A DNA stretch of 64,000 nt from Pseudothermotoga hypogea DSM 11164 = NBRC 106472 (GTDB lineage Bacteria; Thermotogota; Thermotogae; Thermotogales; DSM-5069): contig NZ_CP007141.1 of the NCBI RefSeq assembly GCF_000816145.1, positions 124,001 to 188,000 of the forward strand. The letters are read 5' to 3'. The notes under the pieces are model-generated. The model ran no database searches. It was given only the letters and a program-made list of their open reading frames with translations, and had not been told where the DNA came from. Made by a program: the position numbers and the translations under genes. Below are positions 1 to 8,702 of the stretch, piece by piece. Within the stretch, counting starts at the first letter, position 1. Each line of letters begins with the position of its first letter.

Positions 1-1
1 T

Positions 2-541
2 ACCATCTATTCCGTGGCGGAACAGACGAACCTTCTGGCTCTGAACGCAGCGATAGAGGCAGCGAGGGCGGGTGAGGCTGGCAGAGGATTCGCCGTTGTC
101 GCTGAAGAGATAAGAAAGCTCGCGGAACAGAGCAGGGTTTCTACGAAGCAGATCGGAGATTTTCTGGTCGGTATAAAGTCGCACGCTCAGCTCATGCTCG
201 AACAGGAAGAAGAGATTGCCAGGAGAACTGAGGAGAGCAACAAGGCGATCAACGAGAGTCTGAAGACACTCGAAGGCATGATGGAGGAAATCGAAAAAGT
301 CGCGAGTATGTCGAACGATCTTGCAGCGATCAGCCAGGAACAAACTGCGGCAGTTGAAGAAATCAACGCTGCTATAGAGAGGATTGTTAAAGAGATCGAT
401 AAAGTTTCCAGCAGTATTGACAAACTTTCGAAAGGTGTGACGGATCAAGCCGAGAGGGTCGAGGGACTATCGCAGAGTCTGGAAGAAGTCATGAAGGTTT
501 TCGAGGAACTGACGATGACGTTCGCCAAGTACAAGGTATGA
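2..541 (+). CDS. Methyl-accepting chemotaxis protein, C-terminal part (5' truncated by window edge)
   Basis: This is the cytoplasmic signalling end of a chemoreceptor. The reading frame is open from base 2, so the gene starts before the window. The first residues hold the hairpin tip found in nearly all receptors of this family ([20 protein letters not shown], then [18 protein letters not shown]), which contacts CheA and CheW. The rest is a long heptad-rich helix with many Glu and Gln residues, as expected for the descending arm with methylation sites. The last ~15 residues contain no recognisable CheR-binding pentapeptide. Its ligand domain lies outside the window. The cheA, cheW, cheY, cheC and cheD genes lie further along the same strand and probably supply its partners. 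The family call is very secure; the ligand cannot be read. Confidence 0.97.
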   Translation, partial: TIYSVAEQTNLLALNAAIEAARAGEAGRGFAVVAEEIRKLAEQSRVSTKQIGDFLVGIKSHAQLMLEQEEEIARRTEESNKAINESLKTLEGMMEEIEKVASMSNDLAAISQEQTAAVEEINAAIERIVKEIDKVSSSIDKLSKGVTDQAERVEGLSQSLEEVMKVFEELTMTFAKYKV

Positions 542-547
542 TTCAAC

Positions 548-1102
548 GTGAGATCAAAGCTTTTACTGATCGCTTTTCTGACTTTTCTTGCCCTTGCGAT
601 TGTCATATTTCGTACATCGAGACAGAGACTGAAGCTTTACTGCGAAGATGATCTAAAAAGCATCGTCGTGAACGTCTTGAGAGAGCAAGGCATGAAATAC
701 GAATTCAGCGAGCGTGAGAAGGCAGTTTTGATCGTTGAGAGATCAAAGATCATATACAAAGGTGTGGAATACAATCTCGCTTGGGAAAAAAGACTGAACG
801 AGAGAATCGAAGAGATTCTGTCCGTCTACTTCAAAGGCGCACGTATCGAGGCTCTGTCTTCGGGGTTTCTGAGTGAGCGTTACAGAGTGATGGTTCAAGG
901 TTCCGTACGTATCGTCGAAGTAAGAGTCGCTGGCAAAGACGCTCTGAGCGATGTGATAGAATCGATTTTGAGTGAACGTGGAGATTATTTTGAGAATGGG
1001 TTCATACTCGCACCGATCGAAGCAATTATGGAAGGAAAGAGGATATTCTTTTACGACCCAAGAACCGAACAGGTCCTCTTCGAAGATGCGGGAGGGAGCT
1101 GA
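548..1102 (+). CDS. Unknown single-pass anchored protein, 184 aa
   Basis: I do not recognise this protein. It begins with a short basic start followed by a hydrophobic segment at about residues 4-21, so it is probably anchored in the membrane by an uncleaved signal with the rest outside or in the periplasm. The remaining part is soluble and charged, of mixed alpha/beta character, with no cysteine pair or catalytic motif that stands out; only one Cys is seen (about residue 32). The start is GTG at 548, 6 bases after the chemoreceptor stop, with only a weak ribosome-binding site. Its stop directly abuts the GTG of the ABC ATPase gene, so it is probably co-transcribed with the transporter. It could be an accessory protein of the receptor or of the transporter; nothing in the sequence decides between these. 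Confidence 0.75.
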   Translation: MRSKLLLIAFLTFLALAIVIFRTSRQRLKLYCEDDLKSIVVNVLREQGMKYEFSEREKAVLIVERSKIIYKGVEYNLAWEKRLNERIEEILSVYFKGARIEALSSGFLSERYRVMVQGSVRIVEVRVAGKDALSDVIESILSERGDYFENGFILAPIEAIMEGKRIFFYDPRTEQVLFEDAGGS

Positions 1103-2077
1103 GTGGAAAGCATCTTGACTGTAAAGAATCTATCGACGTACTTCTACATGGAAGAAGGTGTCGTCGCTGCGGTTGACGACGTGAGCTTTGAACTGAAACC
1201 GCAAGAAGTGCTCGGCATAGTCGGAGAAACCGGTTCAGGCAAGAGTGTCACCGTCAAATCGATCATGCGTTTGATAAAGCCACCGGGAAAGATCGTAAGA
1301 GGAGAGGTGATTTACAAAGGCCAAGACATACTCAAGCTCGATGAAAAAGAGATGTACAACATACGCGGTAAAGAGATCAGCATGGTCTTCCAAGATCCCA
1401 TGACGTCTTTGAACCCACTGTTCACCATAGGGAATCAGTTGATGGAGACCATCATGCAGCACCAAAAGGTATCAAAGGAAGAGGCTTACAAGAGAGCCAT
1501 CGAGATGCTCAAGCTCGTACAGATACCGGAACCAGAGAAAAGGATGAAGTCCTATCCGTTCGAATTCAGTGGTGGTATGAGACAGCGTGTCGTCATAGCC
1601 ATAGCGCTCAGTTGCAACCCGAGCGTGCTCATAGCCGACGAGCCGACGACAGCTTTGGACGTCACGATACAAGCACAGATACTCGAGTTGATGAAACAAC
1701 TGCAGGAAACTCTGAAGATGGCGATGATCTTCATCACGCATGATCTGGGTGTGATCGCCTCGATGGCGCACAGGATCATCGTCATGTACGGTGGAAAACA
1801 GATGGAAGAAGGATCGGCAGAGGATATCTTTTACAATCCCGTGCATCCTTACACGAACATGCTCTTGAAAAGCATTCCAAGGGTGGACAAGAAAGTGGAA
1901 AGACTCGAACCAATACCAGGTCAACCCCCTCGTATGATCGACATACCCAAGGTCTGTCCTTTCTTGCCGCGTTGTCCAAGGTCAGTCGATGAGTGTTCCA
2001 AAAGTGTTCCAGACATGGTGGAAGTGTCGCCCGGTCATCGCGTGAGATGTTTCAACCCGGTCGAAGGTGGTGTATGA
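1103..2077 (+). CDS. Peptide/oligosaccharide ABC transporter ATP-binding protein (DppD/OppD type)
   Basis: One of two ATPase subunits that power a family-5 binding-protein importer at the inner face of the membrane. Visible motifs: Walker A GETGSGKS at residues 41-48, Q-loop [12 protein letters not shown] near 94-105, signature FSGGMRQR at 155-162, Walker B VLIADEP at 175-181, and the His-loop ITHDLG. The C-terminal extension carries the Cys-rich stretch (CPFLPRCP, later C residues) typical of the oligopeptide subgroup, where it can bind an Fe-S cluster. At 324 aa it has the normal length. The GTG start at 1103 follows a strong GGGAGGGAG site and directly abuts the previous stop. It is followed by its partner ATPase and then the binding protein and two permeases. 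In Thermotogota such systems often carry oligosaccharides rather than peptides, so the substrate is open. Confidence 0.95.
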   Translation: MESILTVKNLSTYFYMEEGVVAAVDDVSFELKPQEVLGIVGETGSGKSVTVKSIMRLIKPPGKIVRGEVIYKGQDILKLDEKEMYNIRGKEISMVFQDPMTSLNPLFTIGNQLMETIMQHQKVSKEEAYKRAIEMLKLVQIPEPEKRMKSYPFEFSGGMRQRVVIAIALSCNPSVLIADEPTTALDVTIQAQILELMKQLQETLKMAMIFITHDLGVIASMAHRIIVMYGGKQMEEGSAEDIFYNPVHPYTNMLLKSIPRVDKKVERLEPIPGQPPRMIDIPKVCPFLPRCPRSVDECSKSVPDMVEVSPGHRVRCFNPVEGGV

Positions 2078-2078
2078 C

Positions 2079-3065
2079 GTGAGCGAGAAAGACGTGCTCG
2101 TGAAAGTGGTCGGACTGAAGAAACACTTTCCCATAAAACAGGGATTCTTCATAAAGAGAACAGTCGCCCACGTGAAAGCGGTCGACGGTGTGGATTTTGA
2201 AATCAAGAAAGGCGAAACCTTTGCGCTGGTTGGAGAATCGGGTTGTGGTAAGACCACGGTCGGGCGTACCATACTCAGGCTCATCGATCCCACCGAGGGA
2301 CAGATCTTCTTCGACGGCACCGACATATCGAAACTGGGCTACAAACAGTTGCTCCCTTTCAGAAGGAGGATGCAGATCGTTTTCCAAGATCCGATGAGCT
2401 CGTTGAATCCGAGAATGACGGTCGGACAGATCGTGACTGAGCCGATGATTTTCCACAACGTTGTGAAAACGAAGCAGGAAGCGTACGAAAGGGCAAAAGA
2501 ATTGATGGAAATGGTGGGTTTGAAGACGTTTCATCTGGACAGATACCCGCACCAGTTCAGCGGAGGTCAACGTCAGAGGGTCGCCATAGCGAGGGCGATC
2601 GCAATACAGCCCGAGTTCATCGTTCTGGACGAGCCGACCTCTGCGCTCGATGTGTCTGTTCAAGCGCAAATCATAAACATGTTCCTCGACTTTCAAGAGA
2701 GGTTTCATTTCAGCTATTTGTTCATCTCGCACAACCTTGGTTTGGTGAGGTTCATCAGTCAAAGAGTTGCTATAATGTATCTTGGTAGGATCGTGGAAAT
2801 GGGCGATTCGGAAGAGATATTCTCGCAACCTTTACATCCTTACAGTAAGGCCTTGCTCTCAGCCACACCCGTGCCGGATCCAAAGGTCGAGAAAGCAAGA
2901 AAGAGGATTATACTCACGGGGGGTGTACCGAGCCCCATAAACAGACCGAGTGGTTGTTTCTTCAACCCGAGATGTCCCTTCAAGGTCGAAATCTGTGAAA
3001 AAGAATATCCTCAGATGATACAGGTTTCAAACAACCACTGGGTGGCGTGCCACCTGGTGAAGTAA
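2079..3065 (+). CDS. Peptide/oligosaccharide ABC transporter ATP-binding protein (DppF/OppF type)
   Basis: Second ATPase of the importer, expected to form a heterodimer with the product of the preceding gene. Motifs: Walker A GESGCGKT at residues 52-59, Q-loop [11 protein letters not shown] near 101-111, SGGQRQR at 161-167, Walker B VLDEP at 182-186, and the C-terminal [10 protein letters not shown] cysteine region. I chose the GTG at 2079 because a GGTGG element sits upstream at suitable distance; it starts one base after the previous stop. Two in-frame GTGs at 2067 and 2070 would overlap the previous gene and lack a binding site. With the later start the protein is 328 aa, normal for the family. 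Confidence 0.95.
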   Translation: MSEKDVLVKVVGLKKHFPIKQGFFIKRTVAHVKAVDGVDFEIKKGETFALVGESGCGKTTVGRTILRLIDPTEGQIFFDGTDISKLGYKQLLPFRRRMQIVFQDPMSSLNPRMTVGQIVTEPMIFHNVVKTKQEAYERAKELMEMVGLKTFHLDRYPHQFSGGQRQRVAIARAIAIQPEFIVLDEPTSALDVSVQAQIINMFLDFQERFHFSYLFISHNLGLVRFISQRVAIMYLGRIVEMGDSEEIFSQPLHPYSKALLSATPVPDPKVEKARKRIILTGGVPSPINRPSGCFFNPRCPFKVEICEKEYPQMIQVSNNHWVACHLVK

Positions 3066-3077
3066 GGGGGTGTTGGT

Positions 3078-4841
3078 GTGAGGAAAGCTTTAGTAGTCTT
3101 AATGCTACTCGCGGTGGTGGCAATCTTCGCGGCAGAAAAGTACGTGTGGTTTGACGAAAACACACCGTACCTGGGTTCGGACGCCACGGGAAAGTACGGC
3201 GGAAGGATCGTTGTGGCAGCGTTGGGCGGCCCAAGGACGATGAACTACACGGTCGCAAAAGAGACGAGCTCGACAGATGTCATCGCACTGTTCATGGGCT
3301 ACGGTGGAACTTTGGTGGAACTTGACAACTACGCGAGATTGCATCCATGCATTGCAAAGCGGTGCGAAGTCGAACTCACAGACGAGGGTAAGATGATCAT
3401 CACGTTCTGGTTGAGAGAAGGCATCAAGTGGTCGGATGGTCAACCGTTCACCGCAGATGACTTCGTCTTCACAGTCAACGATGTTTACTGCAATCCCGAT
3501 ATCCCGAGCAGCACTCAGGACGTCATCAAAGATTCTCAGGGTAGGTTGCCGAGAGCCGAAAAAATCGACGATTACACGGTCAGGGTGATCTACGAAGAAC
3601 CAAACCGCTTGGCCGTGAGGTACATCGGTGGTCTGTACATCTGGCCCAAGCACATCGCCGAGCAGTGGGTCAAGGATGGCACGTTCCGAGAGAAGTGGAC
3701 CGTCGAAGCGATCAACAACAAAGAATTGGTTGGCCTTGGACCGTTCATACCTGTGGAGTACGTGCCGGATCAGTACATCAGGGCAGTGAGAAACCCGTAC
3801 TACTGGAAGAAGGATGCGAACGGAAATCAACTGCCTTACTTGGACGAGTTCGTCTTCAAGATTCTGCCGGATCTCAACGCGATCAAACTCGCTTTCGAGA
3901 ACGGCGAAATCGATATCTACGGTGTGACCGCACAGTTCTATCCAGAGATCAAGGCGAAGGCGAAGGAGAAGAACTGGATCGTCGGAACTGGCGGACCGAC
4001 GTACGGAACGACGTTCATCACCTTCAACTGGAACCACGACGATCCCGTGAAGAGATCCTGGTTCAGGAACGAATACTTCAGAAAAGCCGTTGCATACGCC
4101 ATGGACAAAGAGGCCATGATCGACACACTCCTGGCGGGCCTTGGTATCGCACAGTGGGGTCCCGTGTCTGTGCTGTCACCCTTCTACAACGAAGATGCTC
4201 TGAGGAAGTATCCGTACGATCTGGATTATGCGCGCATGATGCTGCAACTGGGAGGCTTCAGCTGGGATAAGGATGGCAACTTGATCGATGCCGATGGTAA
4301 CAAGGTCGAGTTCATCCTCTCCACGAACGCTGGAAACATCGTCCGAGAGGGTATGTGCAACATCATCAGAGAAGAGCTCGGAAAACTTGGGATCAAAGTC
4401 ACTTTTGTGCCGCTCGACTTCAACCTGTTGGTCAACAAGATGCTGAACACCACCGACTGGGAAGCGATCGTCATAGGCTTGACCGGTTCGGACGAGCCAC
4501 AGGGTGGAAGGAACGTCTGGGCACAGAAAGGAACACTCCACTTCTGGAATTACCATCCGGAAGCGGCACCCGGAGGTCAGATCAAGCCCGAGATCTACGA
4601 AGCACCAGATTGGGAATTGGAGATCGACAGAATCTTCGCAGAGAACATCAAGATTCTCGATCAGAAGAAGGTCTACGAAATGTTCTCGAGATTCCAAGAA
4701 CTCGTCTCCGAGCATTTGCCACTCATTTACACGGTGCAGCAACTGTACCTCTACGCTCACAAGGCCGATCTGAACATCATCGATCCAAATGCCTTCGGTG
4801 GAATGCTCTGGACGTTGCCTTGGATCTACTGGAAGAAGTGA
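3078..4841 (+). CDS. ABC transporter extracellular solute-binding protein, family 5
   Basis: The substrate-capturing protein of the importer. It opens with a signal peptide (basic start, hydrophobic residues about 4-16, cleavage probably near the AIFAAEKY region); there is no lipobox cysteine, so it is probably released into the periplasm or held by other means. The family-5 hallmark region, with LREGIKWSDGQPFTADDFVF near residue 115-135, is clear. At 587 aa it falls in the usual 500-650 range. GTG start at 3078 is preceded by AAGGGGGTG. It lies between the two ATPases and the two permeases in one operon and is followed at once by a GC-rich hairpin, which may raise its mRNA level above that of the permeases. 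Ligand (peptide or oligosaccharide) is not determined. Confidence 0.95.
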   Translation: MRKALVVLMLLAVVAIFAAEKYVWFDENTPYLGSDATGKYGGRIVVAALGGPRTMNYTVAKETSSTDVIALFMGYGGTLVELDNYARLHPCIAKRCEVELTDEGKMIITFWLREGIKWSDGQPFTADDFVFTVNDVYCNPDIPSSTQDVIKDSQGRLPRAEKIDDYTVRVIYEEPNRLAVRYIGGLYIWPKHIAEQWVKDGTFREKWTVEAINNKELVGLGPFIPVEYVPDQYIRAVRNPYYWKKDANGNQLPYLDEFVFKILPDLNAIKLAFENGEIDIYGVTAQFYPEIKAKAKEKNWIVGTGGPTYGTTFITFNWNHDDPVKRSWFRNEYFRKAVAYAMDKEAMIDTLLAGLGIAQWGPVSVLSPFYNEDALRKYPYDLDYARMMLQLGGFSWDKDGNLIDADGNKVEFILSTNAGNIVREGMCNIIREELGKLGIKVTFVPLDFNLLVNKMLNTTDWEAIVIGLTGSDEPQGGRNVWAQKGTLHFWNYHPEAAPGGQIKPEIYEAPDWELEIDRIFAENIKILDQKKVYEMFSRFQELVSEHLPLIYTVQQLYLYAHKADLNIIDPNAFGGMLWTLPWIYWKK

Positions 4842-4847
4842 ACTTTC

Positions 4848-4865
4848 GGGGGGCTCTTGCCCCCC
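4848..4865 (+). promoter_or_regulatory. Intercistronic GC hairpin after the binding-protein gene
   Basis: Seven perfect G-C pairs (GGGGGGC / GCCCCCC) close a TCTT loop, starting 7 bases after the binding-protein stop and ending well before the permease ribosome-binding site. There is no T-run behind it, so it is more likely a partial block or a 3' end stabiliser than a full terminator. In such operons this arrangement typically gives more binding protein than permease; that role is inferred here. Confidence 0.7.
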
Positions 4866-4888
4866 ATTGACCAATGAGGTGATGAGTT

Positions 4889-5854
4889 GTGCTGAAATAC
4901 ATCGCAAGGAGATTGATCATAGCGATACCTGAGTTGTTAATCATCTCCTTTATGGTCTTCATGATCATGGAAGCAGCTCCAGGAGATTTCTTGGATCAGT
5001 ACAAGCTCGATCCATCGATGTCGAAAGAAACGCTTGAGGCGATGAGGAAAGAGCTGGGATTGGATCAACATCCACTTGTCAGATACTTCAAGTGGCTGTC
5101 GGGAGCCGTCAGAGGTAATTTCGGATATTCTTTCTACTACAGACGGCCGGTCTCGAAGCTCATCTGGGAGCGCGTGGCGGCAACACTCACCTTGTCGCTC
5201 ACTTCGCTCGCTGGTTCATGGATCTTGGGTGTTGCGCTCGGTACGTTTGCGGCACTGAAGAAGTACTCGCTCGCAGACAAGATACTCACCGTCTTCGCGT
5301 TCAGTTTCATCGCAGTTCCATCTTTCTTTCTGGGTCTGCTGCTCTTGTACCTTGCAGCTCGCACGGGATGGTTCCCCATCGGTGGCATGATCTCGATTGA
5401 TCACAACACCATGACCACGTGGCAGAGATTCAAAGATCTTCTGTGGCACATGACGTTGCCAGCGACGGCTCTGACGCTCGGTTCGATGGCGGGCCTCATG
5501 AGATACATGCGCGGTTCGCTTTTGGACGTTCTGAACGAAGATTATGTGACCTTCGCACGTGCGAAAGGGATGCCCGAGCGAATAGTCGTGTTCAAGCACG
5601 CGATGAGAAACGCGATCAACCCGATGATCACCTTCCTTGGTTTCAGTATATCTGGTATCCTCGGAGGTTCACTGTTCATAGAAAACATATTCGCTTGGCC
5701 TGGGATGGGCAGGCTCATATACCAGGCCTTGATACAGAAAGACCTTTATCTGGTGATCACCAGCGGTCTCATAAGCGCCGTGCTCTTGGTCGTGGGTAAT
5801 CTGGTGGCAGACATCCTCTTGGCGCTCGTCGATCCGCGAGTTCGTCTGACTTGA
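4889..5854 (+). CDS. ABC transporter permease, DppB/OppB type
   Basis: First membrane subunit of the importer. It starts with the LKYIARRLIIAIPELLIISFMVF first helix typical of DppB, followed by the PGDFLDQYKLDP region and five further hydrophobic helices (about residues 100-125, 135-160, 185-205, 250-275 and 295-315). The coupling loop with EDYVTFARAKGMPERIV is the EAA motif that contacts the ATPase. Length 321 aa is standard. GTG start at 4889 has GAGGTGAT upstream. The gene is separated from the binding-protein gene by 47 bases that hold a GC hairpin, and lies 13 bases before the second permease gene. Confidence 0.95.
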   Translation: MLKYIARRLIIAIPELLIISFMVFMIMEAAPGDFLDQYKLDPSMSKETLEAMRKELGLDQHPLVRYFKWLSGAVRGNFGYSFYYRRPVSKLIWERVAATLTLSLTSLAGSWILGVALGTFAALKKYSLADKILTVFAFSFIAVPSFFLGLLLLYLAARTGWFPIGGMISIDHNTMTTWQRFKDLLWHMTLPATALTLGSMAGLMRYMRGSLLDVLNEDYVTFARAKGMPERIVVFKHAMRNAINPMITFLGFSISGILGGSLFIENIFAWPGMGRLIYQALIQKDLYLVITSGLISAVLLVVGNLVADILLALVDPRVRLT

Positions 5855-5867
5855 GGAGGTAGCGGCG

Positions 5868-7382
5868 GTGGCTCAGAACAACAATCAGATGGATTTTCAA
5901 GAAAAGTATCTCAGCAGAGGTCAACTCATCTGGAGAGCATTTCTCAAACATAAGCTCGGTGTTGGAGCGCTCGTGGTGCTGATAGTTCTCTACCTCATGG
6001 CCTTGTTCGCAGATTTCTTGTCTCCCTACAATCCCGCAGAACAATCTTTGAGACATACGTACTCGCCCCCAACGAAGGTTTACAGGACTTACAAAGGTCA
6101 GAGGACGAAACCTTACGTGCTTCCGTCGATGAGTTACGTCGACAAGATCACATACGAAAGGACGTACAAGGAAATGCTCTTTCCGCGAAGGCTCGTCATT
6201 GAAAAGGCTGATGGTACGAGAATGACGTACGAACTTGGAAAAGACGGCGTCGAATCGTTCAAATTCTCTGTGAACAGAGTTGAGAGCATAAAGGTGAACG
6301 GTCAGTGGTACGACGTCAAAAAGAGTCCTGCCATCACCGATTACTTCCTGTTCAACTACAACGAAAACGTTTTGAACAAAGGTGTTTCGCGTTTCGAGAC
6401 GACTTCCGCCGTGGCACAGGAAATGTTTTTCAAGACATACAAGGATAGGTTCGGTTTGACGAGCGAGTACGATGTGGAAGCCGTAGCGGTGACGGAAATT
6501 CTCGACAGCATCGTTATCAAGAAAGATGGAAAGTTCGAAATGATCAAGGGTAAGGTGGTCGACTACGATTACAAAACCTACCCGATCAAATGGTTCATCA
6601 AAAGCTGGACAGGAAAGTTGCTTTGGCTCTTTCCATCGAAGTTGCACCTTTTCGGTGTCGACAATTACGACAACAATCAATTCGTGAAGTTTTACATAAT
6701 GGGTGCCGATCTGTTCGGGAGGGACGTCTTTTCGAGGATAGTCTTCGCCTCAAGGATCTCCCTATCCATCGGCTTGATAGGTGTCTTCATCACGATCGCG
6801 TTCGCCTTGGTGTTCGGAGGTATATCCGGTTACTACGGTGGTCTGGTGGACGAGGCGTTCATGAGGTTCGCCGAGATCATCATGTCGATACCAGGTTTCT
6901 ATCTCATGATCATGCTGAGAGCCGTCTTACCGCTCGATCTACCATCCACGCAAATCTATTTGCTCATCGTGTTCATCCTCTCGTTCATAGGTTGGGCTGG
7001 GACTTCCCGTGTCATAAGAGGTTTGGTGCTCTCGATAAGAGAAAGAGAATTCGTGGAGGCAGCCGTCGCGATAGGATTATCCAACTGGAAAGTACTCACA
7101 AGACATGTGCTTCCCAACACGACAACGTACCTGATCGTCAACGCAACGTTGAGGATACCTGGTTACATACTCGGTGAAGCGGGCTTGAGCTTTTTGGGAT
7201 TGGGTATAAGAGAACCACAGGCGTCTTGGGGATTGATGCTCGCTCAGGCGCAGGACGTGTACGTGATAACGAGAGCATCCTGGCTTTTGATACCAGGTGT
7301 GTTCATCTTCGTGACGGTTCTCGCGTTCAACTTTGTGGGAGACGCTCTGAGAGACGCATTGGATCCAAGGTCCTTAGGTTGA
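5868..7382 (+). CDS. ABC transporter permease, DppC/OppC type, with a large extracytoplasmic insert
   Basis: Second membrane subunit. The first helix is at about residues 30-52 (LGVGALVVLIVLYLMALFAD), followed by the LSPYNP motif. The conserved GADLFGRDVFSR element, which usually follows within some 40-50 residues, appears only at about 279-290. About 180 extra residues therefore lie between helix 1 and helix 2 on the outer side. The rest is regular: helices from about 297 on, and EAA loop REREFVEAAVAIGLSNWKVL. Total 504 aa against about 300 for ordinary DppC. GTG start at 5868 has GAGGAGGT upstream. The insert may help dock the binding protein or a large substrate; this is inference. The stop overlaps the convergent murC gene by 9 bases. 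Confidence 0.93.
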   Translation: MAQNNNQMDFQEKYLSRGQLIWRAFLKHKLGVGALVVLIVLYLMALFADFLSPYNPAEQSLRHTYSPPTKVYRTYKGQRTKPYVLPSMSYVDKITYERTYKEMLFPRRLVIEKADGTRMTYELGKDGVESFKFSVNRVESIKVNGQWYDVKKSPAITDYFLFNYNENVLNKGVSRFETTSAVAQEMFFKTYKDRFGLTSEYDVEAVAVTEILDSIVIKKDGKFEMIKGKVVDYDYKTYPIKWFIKSWTGKLLWLFPSKLHLFGVDNYDNNQFVKFYIMGADLFGRDVFSRIVFASRISLSIGLIGVFITIAFALVFGGISGYYGGLVDEAFMRFAEIIMSIPGFYLMIMLRAVLPLDLPSTQIYLLIVFILSFIGWAGTSRVIRGLVLSIREREFVEAAVAIGLSNWKVLTRHVLPNTTTYLIVNATLRIPGYILGEAGLSFLGLGIREPQASWGLMLAQAQDVYVITRASWLLIPGVFIFVTVLAFNFVGDALRDALDPRSLG

Positions 7383-8702
7383 GATACTTTCCCGAACAAA
7401 CTTTTTCGAATAGTCTATTATGTCGCCCGCACCAACGAACAGATACACTGTGTTCGGTGCGGGTTTTACTTTCATCAGTAGCTCTTCAGGTGATGGAACA
7501 TACTCAGCCTTCTTGCCGTGATTTTTCAGGCCATCCACGATCATTCGTGCGGAAACGTTCGGAAGAACCTGCTCAAATGCGCCGTAGACCTCTGTAACAT
7601 AAATTTCATCTGCGTCCATCAAAGCCTTGGCGAAGTTTCCGTCCTCTCTGGCGAGCCTCGTGTAGCGATGGGGTTGAAAGATCATCACCTGCTTCAATCC
7701 GGTGAAAACTTCACGCGATGTTCGAATCAACCAAGCGATCTCGTCAGGTGTGTGCGCATAGTCATCCACCACGTATATGTTCTTCGACTCATCGATCGTT
7801 GTGACGCTGAACCTTCTGTATGTGCCAACGAAGCTCGACAACGCCTTGACCGCGTCTGCGGGGTTGAACCCTGCAGCCCACAGCAAAGTCACAACCGCCA
7901 TTGCGTTCAAGACGTTGTGAAGACCGGGAACTCTCAATCTCAACTTGTGAGTCTTCCCATCCAGTCTGATCGTTGCAAGTTGTTCAAACCGTTCGACCTT
8001 TCTGTCCAGAAGAACACAAGTTCCCTCGTTCAAACCAAACGTGTGATGACCCAGATGCGAAGTCAACCGATCCTCACGAAAGGTGACAACGTTCTGCGCA
8101 GATTCTGCCAATTTTTCGAAGCACGACATATAGTAAGATTCATCGCCATGGAAGTTCTCCAGATGGTCTCTTCTGGCATTCGTGATTATGAGGTGCGTTG
8201 GATGGAAGGAAGAAAAACTCGGTTGACTCTCATCCAGTTCGTAAACGAAGGGCCCGCTTCCCTTCCTGTAGTTTCCAAACTCGAGCGAGGGGTTCATGCC
8301 ACCTAAGAACACCGTCGGATCTGCACCAATCGCCTTCAGGACGTGTGCGAGCATTGCGGTGGTCGTGGTCTTACCGTCAGAGCCTGTTACCGCAAACTGA
8401 GTTGAGCTTTCAACGAGCTGTCTGAGCAGTTCGAAACGCGTGACGATACGAACGTTCTCTTCCTGTGCTCTCAACAATTCAGGGTTGTTCGCACTGACCG
8501 CGGGTGTGTGGACTAAGAGTTCTGGATTGAGCCAGTTCTCACGAGTGTGTCCCAAGAAAATCTTCACACCGAGTCTCTCAAGAACCTCTGTGTGCTCGTT
8601 TCTGCTTATATCCGAACCGTACACATCATGTCCCATCAAATGACAATGTATCGCCAAAGAACTCATTCCCACACCGCCAATTCCAACGAAGTGAATTCTC
8701 AT
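7374..8702 (-). CDS. murC: UDP-N-acetylmuramate--L-alanine ligase MurC
   Basis: Cytoplasmic ATP-dependent ligase that adds the first amino acid to UDP-MurNAc in peptidoglycan synthesis. The N-terminal Rossmann motif HFVGIGGVGMS (residues 4-14) binds the nucleotide sugar, and the P-loop is GSDGKTTTT (107-115), where GTHGKTTTT is the common form. Later landmarks are ITNARRDHLE, the IYVVDDYAHTPDEI stretch and FQPHRYTR. I place the start at ATG 8702, since it lies 7 bases after GGAGGA and overlaps the murG stop as ATGA; an ATG at 8708 sits against the ribosome-binding site. Protein 442 aa. Last gene of murD-ftsW-murG-murC; its end overlaps the convergent permease gene. Confidence 0.96.
   Translation of the reverse strand: MRIHFVGIGGVGMSSLAIHCHLMGHDVYGSDISRNEHTEVLERLGVKIFLGHTRENWLNPELLVHTPAVSANNPELLRAQEENVRIVTRFELLRQLVESSTQFAVTGSDGKTTTTAMLAHVLKAIGADPTVFLGGMNPSLEFGNYRKGSGPFVYELDESQPSFSSFHPTHLIITNARRDHLENFHGDESYYMSCFEKLAESAQNVVTFREDRLTSHLGHHTFGLNEGTCVLLDRKVERFEQLATIRLDGKTHKLRLRVPGLHNVLNAMAVVTLLWAAGFNPADAVKALSSFVGTYRRFSVTTIDESKNIYVVDDYAHTPDEIAWLIRTSREVFTGLKQVMIFQPHRYTRLAREDGNFAKALMDADEIYVTEVYGAFEQVLPNVSARMIVDGLKNHGKKAEYVPSPEELLMKVKPAPNTVYLFVGAGDIIDYSKKFVRESIST

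Noticed and set aside
3105-4037. Open frame of 310 codons on the minus strand inside the binding-protein gene
   Set aside because: Antisense to a clear family-5 binding protein; no binding site or motif of its own.
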